64,000 nucleotides of DNA from Azospirillum sp. OGB3 (GTDB lineage: Bacteria > Pseudomonadota > Alphaproteobacteria > Azospirillales > Azospirillaceae), in contig NZ_JACHYN010000008.1 in the NCBI RefSeq assembly GCF_014192915.1, positions 198,989 through 262,988 on the forward strand, given 5' to 3'. The position numbers and the translations under genes are program-made. Shown piece by piece: positions 35,180 to 44,087 of the stretch (its first letter is position 1; the number at the start of each line of letters is the position of its first letter). The notes under the pieces are model-generated. The model was not told where the DNA came from and did no database searches. It saw only the letters and a program-made list of their open reading frames with translations.

Positions 35180-36492
35180 CACGGCTTCTGCGCCACCGCC
35201 CGCTCGGGCATCGACACCGCGCCACCACCCGCGTTCGCGATCAGCGCGTCGAACACGTCGGCGTGGCGGCGGGCGCATTCCGCGCGGTCGATGGGGCGGC
35301 GGATGCGCATGCGCAGCCGGTCCCACAGGTCCGGCGTGGTCAGCGCCTCGGTCAGGCGGTCCACCAGATCCTCGACGCTGGCGTTGCGGAAATGCAGGCC
35401 ATCCACGCCGTGGGTGACCTTCTCGCCCATGCCGCCGATGTTGCTGGAGATGATCGGGCGGCCGTGCAGGAAGGCCTCCTGGATCACCACCGGCGAGTTC
35501 TCCCACCAGATGGACGGCATCACCACCCAGTCCACGTCCTTCATCAAGCCGGGCAGTTCGGCGGAGCGGTAGCTGCCGTAGAAGCGCACGCGGTCGCCGG
35601 CGCGCTCCACCGCCTCGTTGAACTTCTTCTGGTAGGCCTCGGGCTGGCGCTCCAGGTTGCCGCCGAAGATCATCAGCGCGCCGTCCTCGCCCCACGCCTT
35701 CTCGGAGACGCGGCCGATGGCCTCGACCAGCACATGGGCGCCCTTGAACTCGGTGAGCTGGCCGAAGAAGGCGAAGCGGTTGCGCTTGCCGCCGCGGGCC
35801 AGCGGCCGGGGCGGGGCGATGCCCTCGACGGTCAGGCCGTTCTCGATCATGCGGAACTTCTCGCGGGGCAGGCCCCAGTCGACGTAGCGGTCGATCAGGA
35901 AATTCGACGGGCTGACGTAGAAGTCCGCCTGCTCCAGGAAGGTCTTCAGGAACAGCTCGCGCTTGAAGAACTGCGCCTCGCCGATGTGCGGGAAGCAGCC
36001 GGCGCAGTCGGCCGGGCTGGCGCGGTAGCACAGCGTGTTGCGGCTGGTCTTCACCATCTGACCGTGGTGGTGGCAGATGGACAGATACTCGTGGAAGGTC
36101 ACCACGATCGGCACGCGCGGCAGCGCCTGCCGGATCGCCTGGATCGTCTCGATGCCCAGACCCAGGAAATGGTGGAAGTTCACCACGTCCGGCTGGAGAT
36201 CGCGGACATAGCGGACGAAGTCCTTCTCCAGCCCCGGCAGGTTGCGGTTCGACAGCCGGAAATGGTCGTAGTCGTTGGCGTAGTAGAGGACCTCCCGCTC
36301 CTTCTGGCGCAGCGCCATCAGGGCGGAGCTGCCGTGCGGAGTCACCGGCGGGGAGGTGCGGGCCAAGTAATGGCTCTCCCAGCCCGGCAGGTCGTGCAGC
36401 CCCTGGTGCAGGTTGTAGGAGGCCACCTCCGCGCCGCCCAGCGAGAAGGCGGGATGGCCGTGGCTGATGATCAGGACGCGCTTGTTGCTCAT
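35179..36492 (-). CDS. glycosyltransferase family 4, copy B
   Basis: GT-B glycosyltransferase of 437 aa. The N-terminal domain has the SLGGAEVASYNL loop. The C-terminal domain has KRNRFAFFGQLTEFKGAHVLVEA and the E-x7-E-type region SIWWENSPVVIQEAFLHGRPIISS that binds the sugar nucleotide. Four cysteines at residues 140, 155, 163 and 166 form C-x14-C-x7-C-x2-C. The gene at 38710-40011 has the same four positions, so the two are duplicates. It is in the leftward operon, 46 bases after the pseudo-GT2 gene, and overlaps the next gene (TGATG). The sugar is not known. Confidence 0.9.
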   Translation of the reverse strand: MSNKRVLIISHGHPAFSLGGAEVASYNLHQGLHDLPGWESHYLARTSPPVTPHGSSALMALRQKEREVLYYANDYDHFRLSNRNLPGLEKDFVRYVRDLQPDVVNFHHFLGLGIETIQAIRQALPRVPIVVTFHEYLSICHHHGQMVKTSRNTLCYRASPADCAGCFPHIGEAQFFKRELFLKTFLEQADFYVSPSNFLIDRYVDWGLPREKFRMIENGLTVEGIAPPRPLARGGKRNRFAFFGQLTEFKGAHVLVEAIGRVSEKAWGEDGALMIFGGNLERQPEAYQKKFNEAVERAGDRVRFYGSYRSAELPGLMKDVDWVVMPSIWWENSPVVIQEAFLHGRPIISSNIGGMGEKVTHGVDGLHFRNASVEDLVDRLTEALTTPDLWDRLRMRIRRPIDRAECARRHADVFDALIANAGGGAVSMPERAVAQKP

Positions 36493-36538
36493 GGTCGGGC
36501 CGATCTCGATAGGTCTGCTGGGGGAGCTTTCAGGGGAC

Positions 36539-38713
36539 TCAGGCGGCGGCGCGGGCGGACCAGATGTCCTCGAAGCTCCAGCGGTCCACCATGGCGCCGG
36601 CACGGCGCCAGCGGTCGGCGTGCGCGTCGCGCGGCTGCTCGTCCAGCGCCACCAGCGTGACGCGGGGCAGCCAGACGCAGGCCCCGCCCAACGCGCGCAG
36701 GCGCAGGCAGAGATCCAGCCCCTTGTGGTCGGCCCCCATGTAGGAGCCCATCGTCGCCAGCGCCCGGACCAGCGCGTCCTTGGGCAGCAGGGCGCATTCC
36801 GGGGCGGCGGCGTCCACCGTCGCCGCGTCCTGCTCCTTCAGCCAGTCGCGCGGGTAGCCGGCGAACCGGCGCTCAAAGGTCTTGGCGCCGTCCGAGCCCT
36901 CCACCGCCATGATGCCGGCGAAGCGGATCGAATGGTCCTCGTAGAGCAGCGTCGGGCTGACCATCACCGGCCCGCCGGACTTGCGCGACACCCGCTCCAG
37001 CGCCGCCAGCCATCCCTTCTCGGTCGGCAGGACGGAGGGGGAGAGCGTCAGAACCCGCTCACCGCGGGCGTGGGGCAGGGCGGCGGCCATCGCCTCGAAC
37101 ATGTCGGTGGCGTCGGGCGCGGCGACGAAGGTGACGGCCATGCGGTAGAAGGCGGCGGCCTGACGGACGGCACCGCCCAGCCGCTCGTGCGTGCCGGCGG
37201 CGGCGACCACCAGCAGTTCGGTCTCGGCGAAGTCCGGGTCGATGGCGAGGCGGGCGATGTTGAGGTCCACATCCTCCCGCGCGTCGGTCACCGGCAGGAT
37301 CACCGAGACGCGCGGCGCCTTCACCGGACGGCCCATCGGGTGCACGCCGGTCGACGGCAGCGCCCCGGAGCGGGAGCGGGCGGTGCGCAGCATCGGGCCG
37401 ACATGATTGGCGATCAGCGTGTCGATGGACGGGCTGTCGAGATTGACCAGCGACAGCATGCGCCGCAGCGCTTCCGGAGCCGGCGGCAGGCAGCTCAGCG
37501 GCAGGAAGGCGAAGCGGTCGTCGGCCAGCTCCAGCTCCAGATGGAACTCGGCGCCCGGGGGCAGGCCCGAGGGTTCGGCGGCGAAGGCGGTGAAGCCGTG
37601 CTGGTCCTGGCCGGGAATCATGCGCCCGGCAAACAGGCCGTCGTGCTGGAACGCCTCGGTCACGTCGCGGCGGGCCAGCCGCGACCAGCCCTCATCGAGC
37701 CGAACGGCGACGCCCGGCCCCTTCAGCGTGACGGCGCGGACCTGCCGCGTCGGGTCGAGCAGCCAGCCGGCGACGAACAGCCCGGCCCCGGGCACGCGCA
37801 ACGCCATGTCCAGCCCGGTCCGCACCGGGATGTCGAGCCGCGACACCGTTTCCGCACCGTCGTAGCGCGAGGCGGCGATGCGCGTCATCCGCTGGCGCGT
37901 CTCGGCGTCCTGGATGTTGCCCAGCATGTCGCGGACATGGGCGGAGGCCACGCCATCGGGCAGGATGGTGCGGTGCTCGAAGATCTCCAGATGGCGCCAG
38001 CCCTCGGCGGCGCGGTAGTGGATGCGGCGGATGGCGGTGGGAAGCGGGGTCTGGTCGGTCAGCACCGCCATCACGCCCGACGCCTCCGGCGGCAGGTCCG
38101 GGCGGGCGAAGGCCCCGGCGGTGGCGCGGTAGGCGGTCGTCTCCTCCGCCTCGATCAGGATCTTCTGGGCGCCGTTGCGGAAGCTGCGCGCCCAGCCCTG
38201 GAGCATCAGGCTGCCGTCGCGGAAGCGGCCGAACACCTCGGCGAAGCCGTCCGGCTGCGACACCTCCTGGGCGAGGCCCGAGAGCAGGCGCCCGATGCGG
38301 TCGGACTCGTTCTCCGCCCCGTCCTTGGAAGATGCGGCGAGCTGGATCGCGAAATCCAGCGCCACGGCCAGCGCGCCGGGCTGGAAGCCCTTCAGCGCCG
38401 AGACGAGGTGCGACGGGTTGGTGCGGACGTTGGACAGGCGCGGCAGGACGAGGCGTTCCCCCTTCTCGTCCGCCAGCTCGACGCGCGACGGGCGCATCTG
38501 GGCCAGCCCCGGCACGCGGATGCCGCCGAGGAACCAACGCTCGCCCTCCGCGTCGGCCCAGGAGCGTCCGGCGTAGCGGCCCTCCACCGACCCGTCGAGA
38601 TGAACGGCGCCCTGCGCGGGCAGAGCCCGGTCGATGGCGCCGAACAGGACGAGCGTGTCGTCGTCAAGAAGAATGGCCGCCGTGATGTCGGCCTTGGTGA
38701 TCGGTTCCTTCAT
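36539..38713 (-). CDS. GT2-like protein with degenerate catalytic motifs
   Basis: Protein of 724 aa. The N-terminal ~460 residues are a non-catalytic region shared with the gene at 40840, including a GWLLDP domain near 316-376. The C-terminal part begins like a GT2 fold (PRVSVILPVTDARED, residue 467). The metal-binding motif is LTLSPS (555-560) where the paralogue has FLNSDV, and the catalytic base region is HKGLDLCLRLR (663-673) where the paralogue has YEDSDLCLRVR. Both acidic motifs are lost, so it is probably not a working transferase. It overlaps the GT4 gene upstream by four bases (ATGA). A partner or scaffold role is inferred. Confidence 0.8.
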   Translation of the reverse strand: MKEPITKADITAAILLDDDTLVLFGAIDRALPAQGAVHLDGSVEGRYAGRSWADAEGERWFLGGIRVPGLAQMRPSRVELADEKGERLVLPRLSNVRTNPSHLVSALKGFQPGALAVALDFAIQLAASSKDGAENESDRIGRLLSGLAQEVSQPDGFAEVFGRFRDGSLMLQGWARSFRNGAQKILIEAEETTAYRATAGAFARPDLPPEASGVMAVLTDQTPLPTAIRRIHYRAAEGWRHLEIFEHRTILPDGVASAHVRDMLGNIQDAETRQRMTRIAASRYDGAETVSRLDIPVRTGLDMALRVPGAGLFVAGWLLDPTRQVRAVTLKGPGVAVRLDEGWSRLARRDVTEAFQHDGLFAGRMIPGQDQHGFTAFAAEPSGLPPGAEFHLELELADDRFAFLPLSCLPPAPEALRRMLSLVNLDSPSIDTLIANHVGPMLRTARSRSGALPSTGVHPMGRPVKAPRVSVILPVTDAREDVDLNIARLAIDPDFAETELLVVAAAGTHERLGGAVRQAAAFYRMAVTFVAAPDATDMFEAMAAALPHARGERVLTLSPSVLPTEKGWLAALERVSRKSGGPVMVSPTLLYEDHSIRFAGIMAVEGSDGAKTFERRFAGYPRDWLKEQDAATVDAAAPECALLPKDALVRALATMGSYMGADHKGLDLCLRLRALGGACVWLPRVTLVALDEQPRDAHADRWRRAGAMVDRWSFEDIWSARAAA

Positions 38714-40011
38714 ACCGCGATGCTCCCCGCAATCGAGCCCTGCGCATGCGATCCCCCCGGACCGTTCATTATGTCGTCATAGAGAATGACGTGTTTTTCG
38801 GCGGACTCCTCGGTCGTCGGGACCGCCGGCATGTTGGAGACGAGCCGGTCCCAAAGCCCCGGCTCGGTCATCGCGCGCGTCATCACGCGCGCCAGATCCG
38901 CGGCGTCCCCCGCCCGGAAATGCAGTCCGTCCACCCCGTCGGTCACCGATTCCGCCATGCCGCCGATGCCGCTGCAAATGACCGGGCGGCGATGCTGGAA
39001 GGCTTCGCGGATGACCAGGGGCGCGTTCTCCCACCAGATCGACGGCATCACCACCCAGTCGGCGGCGGCCATCAACTCGGGCATCTCCTCGCGCCGGTAG
39101 GGGCCGTGGCGGACGGCGGTGCCGCGGGCGCCCTTGAACCCCTGCTCGACCCTGTCCTTGAAGGCGTCGGTCTGGAACGGCGCGCCGCCATGGACGGCCA
39201 GCGTCAGGTCCTGCCCCTGCTTCTCCAGCCGGGCGGCGGCCTCCAGCGCGACCGTGATTCCCTTGAAGGGGTTCAGGTTGCCGAAATAGGCGAAGGCGTT
39301 GCGCGGCGCGCCCACGGGCAGCGGCCGGTGCGGCGCCGGACGGACCGCCGGGCGCCCGTTCTCCATGACGGAGATGCTGTCCGGATCGATGCCCCAGGCA
39401 ATGTAGCGGTCGCGCAGGAAGGCGCTGGGCGCCAGGAAATGGTCGACCAGCCCGAACATCGCCTTGATGTGCTTTTCGCGCAGCACGAACTGGTCGGCCG
39501 GCCGGTCGGGGAAGCAGCGGTGGCAGGCGTCGGGCGAGGCCATGCGGCACAGCGCGTGGCTTCCCGTCGTCACCATCTGCCCGTCGTTGGCGCAGATCGG
39601 GTAGTAGTCGTGCAGCGTGTAGACGATGCGGGCCCGCGGGCAGACGCGGCGGATCAGGAACAGCATCTCCACGCCCAGCAGCAGCGTGTGGTGGATGTGC
39701 ACGATGTCCGGCTGGAAGGCGCGCAGCAGGTTCGACAGGTCCGGCACGATGCCGTGCAGGTCGATCTGGCTCTGGAAGAAGTGATCGAAATGCCCGGCCC
39801 ACAGCACCACCTCGTCGGCGCTGCGGCCCAGCGTCTGGAGGTTGGTGCCGGGCTTGCGGTCGCGGTGGACGCCGTTGGTGCAGGCGAGGAACAGGGCCTC
39901 GGCCCCCTTGGCCTTCAGGCTGCCGAACAGCTCGTGCGCGAAGATTTCGGTGCCGCCGGGGTGCAGGCTCGGGTGGTTGTGGGCGACGACGAGGACGCGG
40001 GGCAGGCTCAT
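38710..40011 (-). CDS. glycosyltransferase family 4, copy A
   Basis: GT-B protein of 433 aa: HPGGTEIFAHELF in the acceptor domain, then NAFAYFGNLNPFKGITVALEA and SIWWENAPLVIREAFQHRRPVICS in the donor domain. Cysteines at 140, 155, 163 and 166 match the second copy at 35179-36492 exactly. It starts inside the end of the methyltransferase gene (ATGA overlap) and its own end overlaps the pseudo-GT2 gene, so the three are translationally coupled. It probably adds a sugar to a lipid-linked or growing glycan; donor and acceptor are unknown. Confidence 0.9.
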   Translation of the reverse strand: MSLPRVLVVAHNHPSLHPGGTEIFAHELFGSLKAKGAEALFLACTNGVHRDRKPGTNLQTLGRSADEVVLWAGHFDHFFQSQIDLHGIVPDLSNLLRAFQPDIVHIHHTLLLGVEMLFLIRRVCPRARIVYTLHDYYPICANDGQMVTTGSHALCRMASPDACHRCFPDRPADQFVLREKHIKAMFGLVDHFLAPSAFLRDRYIAWGIDPDSISVMENGRPAVRPAPHRPLPVGAPRNAFAYFGNLNPFKGITVALEAAARLEKQGQDLTLAVHGGAPFQTDAFKDRVEQGFKGARGTAVRHGPYRREEMPELMAAADWVVMPSIWWENAPLVIREAFQHRRPVICSGIGGMAESVTDGVDGLHFRAGDAADLARVMTRAMTEPGLWDRLVSNMPAVPTTEESAEKHVILYDDIMNGPGGSHAQGSIAGSIAV

Positions 40012-40835
40012 CGCGCGGCCTCCTTTTCCAGAACCAGGAGATCCTGGAAGTTCTCGGCGTTGCGCTGCCCGCTCCAATGGCCGCGCAGGACTGGGCGCGC
40101 CGGGCGCAGTCCCTGTTCCGCGAAGGTGCCGAGCAGGAAGGATTCGCTGTAGGCGACGGCGGCGTTGGGGTTGGCCTCGTCGGCGATGAACTCCGGCCCG
40201 GCGGCCTCGAGGAAGGCCGGGCGGGCGGTCTTCTTCGCGATGCCGTCCCGCGCGCGGGCGTCCACCAGGAACAGGCTGAGGAAGCAGCGCCCGCCCGGCT
40301 TCAGCACGCGGGCGATCTCCGCCGCGTAGCGCACCGTCTCCGCTGTCCGCAGATGGGTGATGACCGAGGTCAGGATCACAAAGTCATGCCCGCCATCCGG
40401 GAAGGGCAGGCGGGTCTGCGCCGCGTCCTCCGCCCCGCCGGGGTTGTAGAGGGCGTTTGCCACGTCGAGCGTCCGGAAGCGGAACTCCGGATAGGCCGGG
40501 GTGATCGTCTCGGCGCACCAGCGGATGCCGTCCTCGACGATGTCCACGCCGTCGTAGCTGGAATCGAGGTACTGGGTCAGCGGCACGGCCATGCGCCCGA
40601 TGCCGCAGCCGATCTCCAGCACGCGGTGCTTCGGCTTCAGCCCGCCGACGCGCACGAAGTGGCGCAGGAACTCCGCCCCGATGGCCCGGAAATCGCCGTC
40701 GCCGATGAACACGCGGTCCGGCGGCGGCACGGGCAGGAAGCGGTTGCGCGCGATCTGCGCGCACAGCCATTCCAGCCGCGGGTCGGTGTTGCGACGCAGG
40801 ACGGCGAGGCGGCGCCCGGTGAGGATCTCGTTCAT
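40008..40835 (-). CDS. class I SAM-dependent methyltransferase
   Basis: Protein of 275 aa with the Rossmann methyltransferase motifs: VLEIGCGIGRMAVPL (motif I), YDGVDIVEDGIRWC (acidic residue that binds the ribose), HDFVILTSVITHL, and EIARVLKPGGRCFLSLFLVD. It sits between GT2 and GT4 genes of the same operon, four bases after the GT2 stop, so methylation of a sugar or of the growing glycan is likely. ATG 40835 gives the usual length. No substrate-specific motif is recognised. Confidence 0.85.
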   Translation of the reverse strand: MNEILTGRRLAVLRRNTDPRLEWLCAQIARNRFLPVPPPDRVFIGDGDFRAIGAEFLRHFVRVGGLKPKHRVLEIGCGIGRMAVPLTQYLDSSYDGVDIVEDGIRWCAETITPAYPEFRFRTLDVANALYNPGGAEDAAQTRLPFPDGGHDFVILTSVITHLRTAETVRYAAEIARVLKPGGRCFLSLFLVDARARDGIAKKTARPAFLEAAGPEFIADEANPNAAVAYSESFLLGTFAEQGLRPARPVLRGHWSGQRNAENFQDLLVLEKEAAR

Positions 40836-40839
40836 CAGG

Positions 40840-43191
40840 TCAGCTCCGGTTCCGGTTCGCGCGCCCGAACAGGCGGGATTTGCCCGGAACGGCAACGGGA
40901 AGGGCGGTGTCCGTGGGGGCGACCGCCGACAGGGGGCGCATCAGGCTGTCCTCCAGCGCGGGCGGCGGCGGCAACGCGCTCCAGTCGCGGGCGGCCAGCT
41001 CCTCTATCATCGCGGCCCAGCGGCGGGCGTGGAGCCAGCCGTTGTATTCGGAGGCGACACCGCGGGTGTAGCCCTGGTGCCGGCTGATCGAGCGGCGCTC
41101 CAGATGGTACAGCTCGACGGAGGGGACGTAGCGGATGTCCAGCCCGGCCTTGCGGACGCGCAGGCAGAGGTCGGAGTCCTCGTAGTCGCCGATGACATAG
41201 TCCTCGCAGAAGCCGCCCACGGCGTCGAAGGTCTCGCGGGTCATCATCAGGCAGGCGCCGGTCACGCCGGGCACGCTGCGCTCCCGCCGGGCGGGCAGGA
41301 AGTCGCGCGGCAGGCCCTTGAAGAAGTGATGGTTGTACCAGCGCCCGCGGACGTCGCGGTCGAAGTAGAGGCCGGCGTGTTGCAGGCTGTCGTCGTCGAA
41401 CAGCAGCTTCGGCCCGACCGCCCCGGTGCCGGGCGCGCGCTCCAGCGCGGCGAGCAGGACGGGCAGCCAGCCGGGCTGGTCGGGGATCACGTCGGAATTC
41501 AGGAACAGCAGCGTCCGTCCGGTGGAGGCCGCGACGCCCGTGTTGTTGGCCGCCGAGTAGCCGTAATTGGCCGGCTGCACCAGCACCCGCATCGGCAGGC
41601 CGTAGAGCGCGTGGAAGCCGTGCAGCATGTGCACCAGCTCGTCGCGCTGCTCCGGGCTGTCGAGCACGAAGATCAGCTCCACCCCGGCCATGCCGGGATC
41701 GGTGGCGAAGCTGGAGAGCTGGAAGCGCAGGAACTCCAGCGCCTTGTAGAGCGGGACGATGACCGAGACGGCGGGCGTCTCCGGACCGCGCCCGAAGGTG
41801 ACCGTCTCCGGTTCGCCGCGGCTCGCCATGTGGGCCGCGTGGAGCGGTGCCACGGCCGGGGCGATCACCGTTTCCAGAACCAGCGGGGTCGCGTGCTGCG
41901 GCGGCAGGCTGCCGAGCACCGCGGCGCGGGCGTCGGCGGGCGACAGCGGGCGCAGCGGCGGCACCAGCCGGATCGACCCGCCGGAGCCCAGGCGAAGCTC
42001 GGCATGGACCTGGAGCGCCGCGGCGGGCTCGGGCGCGCCGGGCAGATAGGCGACGAAGCCGCTGCGGTCGGTGGACGGGGCGGTGCCGAACAGCTTCGCC
42101 ACGTCCTCGCGCGGGAAGCGGTGCTCCAGCACCTCCAGCCGGCGCTCGCCGCCGAAGGGCGTGTGCACGGTGAGGCCGCCGGACAGGCCGTGCGGGTCGT
42201 GCACCCAGCCGGCCAGGAACAGCCCGCCGTCACCGGTCGGAACGGCGAGGTCGAGGGCGGCGCCGATGGAGCGCTTGGCGTCGGCGACCTGCCGCTTGGG
42301 CAGCGGGGCGAGCACCTGGAGTTCGCGCACCGCCGCCGCCGCCGTGGCATCCGACCGTCCGCGTTGGGCAAGCGCGTTCAGAATGTACTGACGCAGCTCC
42401 AACGGCGTGTCGCGGCGCGTGGACAGGCGTTCGGTCAGGCTCGGCAGGTTGGGCGCCACGGCCGAGAAGGCGCGGCAGGCCAGCCCGTTGCGGCCCAGCA
42501 CCACCAGCAGGTTGCCCGGCGCGCACAGCGCCTTGTCCACCAGCAGCGACATGGCCGTACGCCCGCGCCGGTCCAGAGCGGAGCCGATGCAGACGTCAAA
42601 GGGGGAGGGGCCGACGGCGCCGGCGGTGATGATGACCGCCCCCGTCACCTCGCCGAAGCCCGACGACAGCGACCCGCCGCAGAGCAGAAGCTCGTCGGTC
42701 GCCATGGCGCGGGCGACGAGCGGGGAGGGGGTGGGCGACAGCTCCAGCACCATGCGGCGGCACACCGCGGCGAATCCGGCGTCGCTGCGCAGCGCCGGGG
42801 TGGAGCGCGCGAAATCGAACAGGAAACGGACCACACGCAGCCGCGACGGCGCGTCGAGGCTGCCGAGCAGGAAGGCGGGGTCGGGGTCGGGAACCTGCGG
42901 TTCGGACAGGACCTCCGCGACGACGCGGCTCTGGGCCACGAAACGGACGGGCGCACCGGAGATCCGGGGCGCCCGCAGGATCGACAGCACCCGCTGCCCA
43001 CCCCAGCTCGTCCGGACGGACAAGGTGGTGTAGGGCGGCCGCACCTCCTCACCGTCGAGGGTGGGAACGACGCGGCCGGAGGGCTCCGGTCCGTCGCTCT
43101 CCCACGAGGCGAGCACAAAGTCGTCGCCGAGCGCATGGAGCTGGGCGGACGTGATGGAGGCGGAGGCCGGCAGGACGGCGAGCACGGTCAT
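40840..43191 (-). CDS. glycosyltransferase family 2 with large N-terminal region
   Basis: Protein of 783 aa. About 470 residues of non-catalytic sequence, with a GWVHDP domain at 328-381, precede a GT-A glycosyltransferase (VSVIVPLYKALEFLRFQ). The metal site is LFLNSDVIP (562-570) and the base motif is YEDSDLCLRVRKAG (670-683), both intact. The N-terminal region matches the degenerate protein at 36539. I chose ATG 43191, close behind AAGGA; ATG 43212 is possible. It is the first glycosyltransferase after the RTX gene and shares its strand, with a hairpin in the 74-base gap. It may glycosylate the surface polymer or the RTX protein itself. Confidence 0.86.
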   Translation of the reverse strand: MTVLAVLPASASITSAQLHALGDDFVLASWESDGPEPSGRVVPTLDGEEVRPPYTTLSVRTSWGGQRVLSILRAPRISGAPVRFVAQSRVVAEVLSEPQVPDPDPAFLLGSLDAPSRLRVVRFLFDFARSTPALRSDAGFAAVCRRMVLELSPTPSPLVARAMATDELLLCGGSLSSGFGEVTGAVIITAGAVGPSPFDVCIGSALDRRGRTAMSLLVDKALCAPGNLLVVLGRNGLACRAFSAVAPNLPSLTERLSTRRDTPLELRQYILNALAQRGRSDATAAAAVRELQVLAPLPKRQVADAKRSIGAALDLAVPTGDGGLFLAGWVHDPHGLSGGLTVHTPFGGERRLEVLEHRFPREDVAKLFGTAPSTDRSGFVAYLPGAPEPAAALQVHAELRLGSGGSIRLVPPLRPLSPADARAAVLGSLPPQHATPLVLETVIAPAVAPLHAAHMASRGEPETVTFGRGPETPAVSVIVPLYKALEFLRFQLSSFATDPGMAGVELIFVLDSPEQRDELVHMLHGFHALYGLPMRVLVQPANYGYSAANNTGVAASTGRTLLFLNSDVIPDQPGWLPVLLAALERAPGTGAVGPKLLFDDDSLQHAGLYFDRDVRGRWYNHHFFKGLPRDFLPARRERSVPGVTGACLMMTRETFDAVGGFCEDYVIGDYEDSDLCLRVRKAGLDIRYVPSVELYHLERRSISRHQGYTRGVASEYNGWLHARRWAAMIEELAARDWSALPPPPALEDSLMRPLSAVAPTDTALPVAVPGKSRLFGRANRNRS

Positions 43192-43212
43192 GCGTTCCTT
43201 AGCCGGACCCAT

Positions 43213-43239
43213 CGGCGGCGTGCGGAAAACACGCCGCCG
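43213..43239 (-). other. hairpin between RTX gene and glycosyltransferase operon
   Basis: CGGCGGCGTG (43213-43222) and CACGCCGCCG (43230-43239) form a perfect 10-bp stem with a seven-base loop. No T tract follows on the minus strand. It may slow transcription or protect the RTX message, so that the RTX protein is made in excess over the enzymes. Confidence 0.5.
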
Positions 43240-43265
43240 GTCCGGTCCCTGGGTGGGTTACGTCT

Positions 43266-44087
43266 TTAGTGAATGACGAAGAAGTCGTTCGGGTTGTTGT
43301 GAACTTCGTCGGCCGAAACGCCCTTCAGCATGATGCTGTCGCCGTTGCCGAGATCGATGACGGCGTTGCCGCCCATGTCGGTGACGCGGGCCGCCAGATC
43401 GGAGGCGTCGTTGATCTCCAGACCGTTGATGTTGCGCTCGATCTGCAGGACATCCTCGCCGGCGCGGAAGTCGAGAACGACGTCCTGGCCGCCGCCGCCG
43501 GAGAAGACGAAGATGTCGTTGCCGGCGCCGCCGGTGAGGATGTCGTTGCCCGCACCGCCTTCGAGGATGTCGTTGCCGTCACCGCCGGACAGGAAGTCGT
43601 CGCCCTCGCCACCCTTCAGGATGTCGTCGCCGGTGCCGCCCATCAGGATGTCGTTGCCCGCACCGCCATCCAGATAATCGTTGTGGCCGCCGCCCATCAG
43701 GACGTCGTCGCCGTTGCCGCCGCGCAGAATGTCGGCGCCGTCGCCGCCGTTCAGGACATCGTCGCCGTTGCCGCCATCGAGGATGTCATTGCCGCGGCCG
43801 CCGATCAGAACGTCGTCGCCGTTGCCGCCGGACAGGTAATCGTCGCCGTCCCCGCCATCCAGCGTGTCGTTGCCGTTGCCGCCGTCCAGGACGTCGGCCC
43901 CGCTGCCGCCGCTCAACAGGTCGTTCCCGTTGCCGCCGAACAGGGCGTCGCGCCCGTCGCCGCCGAGGATCGTGTCGGCGCCGTTGCCACCCATCAGGAT
44001 GTCGTCACCGTTGCCGCCGTCGATGAAGTCGTTGCCGTTGGTGCCGGTGACGATGTCGTCATAGTTGCCGCCAGGAAGGGTGGCCAT
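43266..44087 (-). CDS. RTX calcium-binding repeat protein
   Basis: Protein of 273 aa. Residues about 20-190 consist of 19 back-to-back nine-residue repeats of the form (L/I)xGGxGxDx, which fold as a calcium beta-roll. There is no enzymatic domain. The last ~80 residues (IFVFSGGGGQDVVLDFRAGEDVLQ onward, ending DFFVIH) are the type I secretion signal region; an acidic residue followed by hydrophobic ones at the very end is typical. It lies near an ABC exporter and adaptor on the same strand, its probable secretion machine. It resembles structural or adhesive RTX proteins. The 27-base DNA periodicity is due to the protein repeats. Confidence 0.92.
   Translation of the reverse strand: MATLPGGNYDDIVTGTNGNDFIDGGNGDDILMGGNGADTILGGDGRDALFGGNGNDLLSGGSGADVLDGGNGNDTLDGGDGDDYLSGGNGDDVLIGGRGNDILDGGNGDDVLNGGDGADILRGGNGDDVLMGGGHNDYLDGGAGNDILMGGTGDDILKGGEGDDFLSGGDGNDILEGGAGNDILTGGAGNDIFVFSGGGGQDVVLDFRAGEDVLQIERNINGLEINDASDLAARVTDMGGNAVIDLGNGDSIMLKGVSADEVHNNPNDFFVIH

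Noticed and set aside
33872..36031. Apparent 719-residue start for the beta-propeller protein
   Set aside because: The upstream part is antiphase to the GT4 gene, whose motifs are in another frame. The TGATG start at 35179 is better supported.
43290..44080. Regular DNA repeats with about 27-base period, CRISPR-like at first sight
   Set aside because: The period is exactly nine codons and the frame encodes RTX nonapeptides; units vary and no unique spacers alternate with constant repeats.
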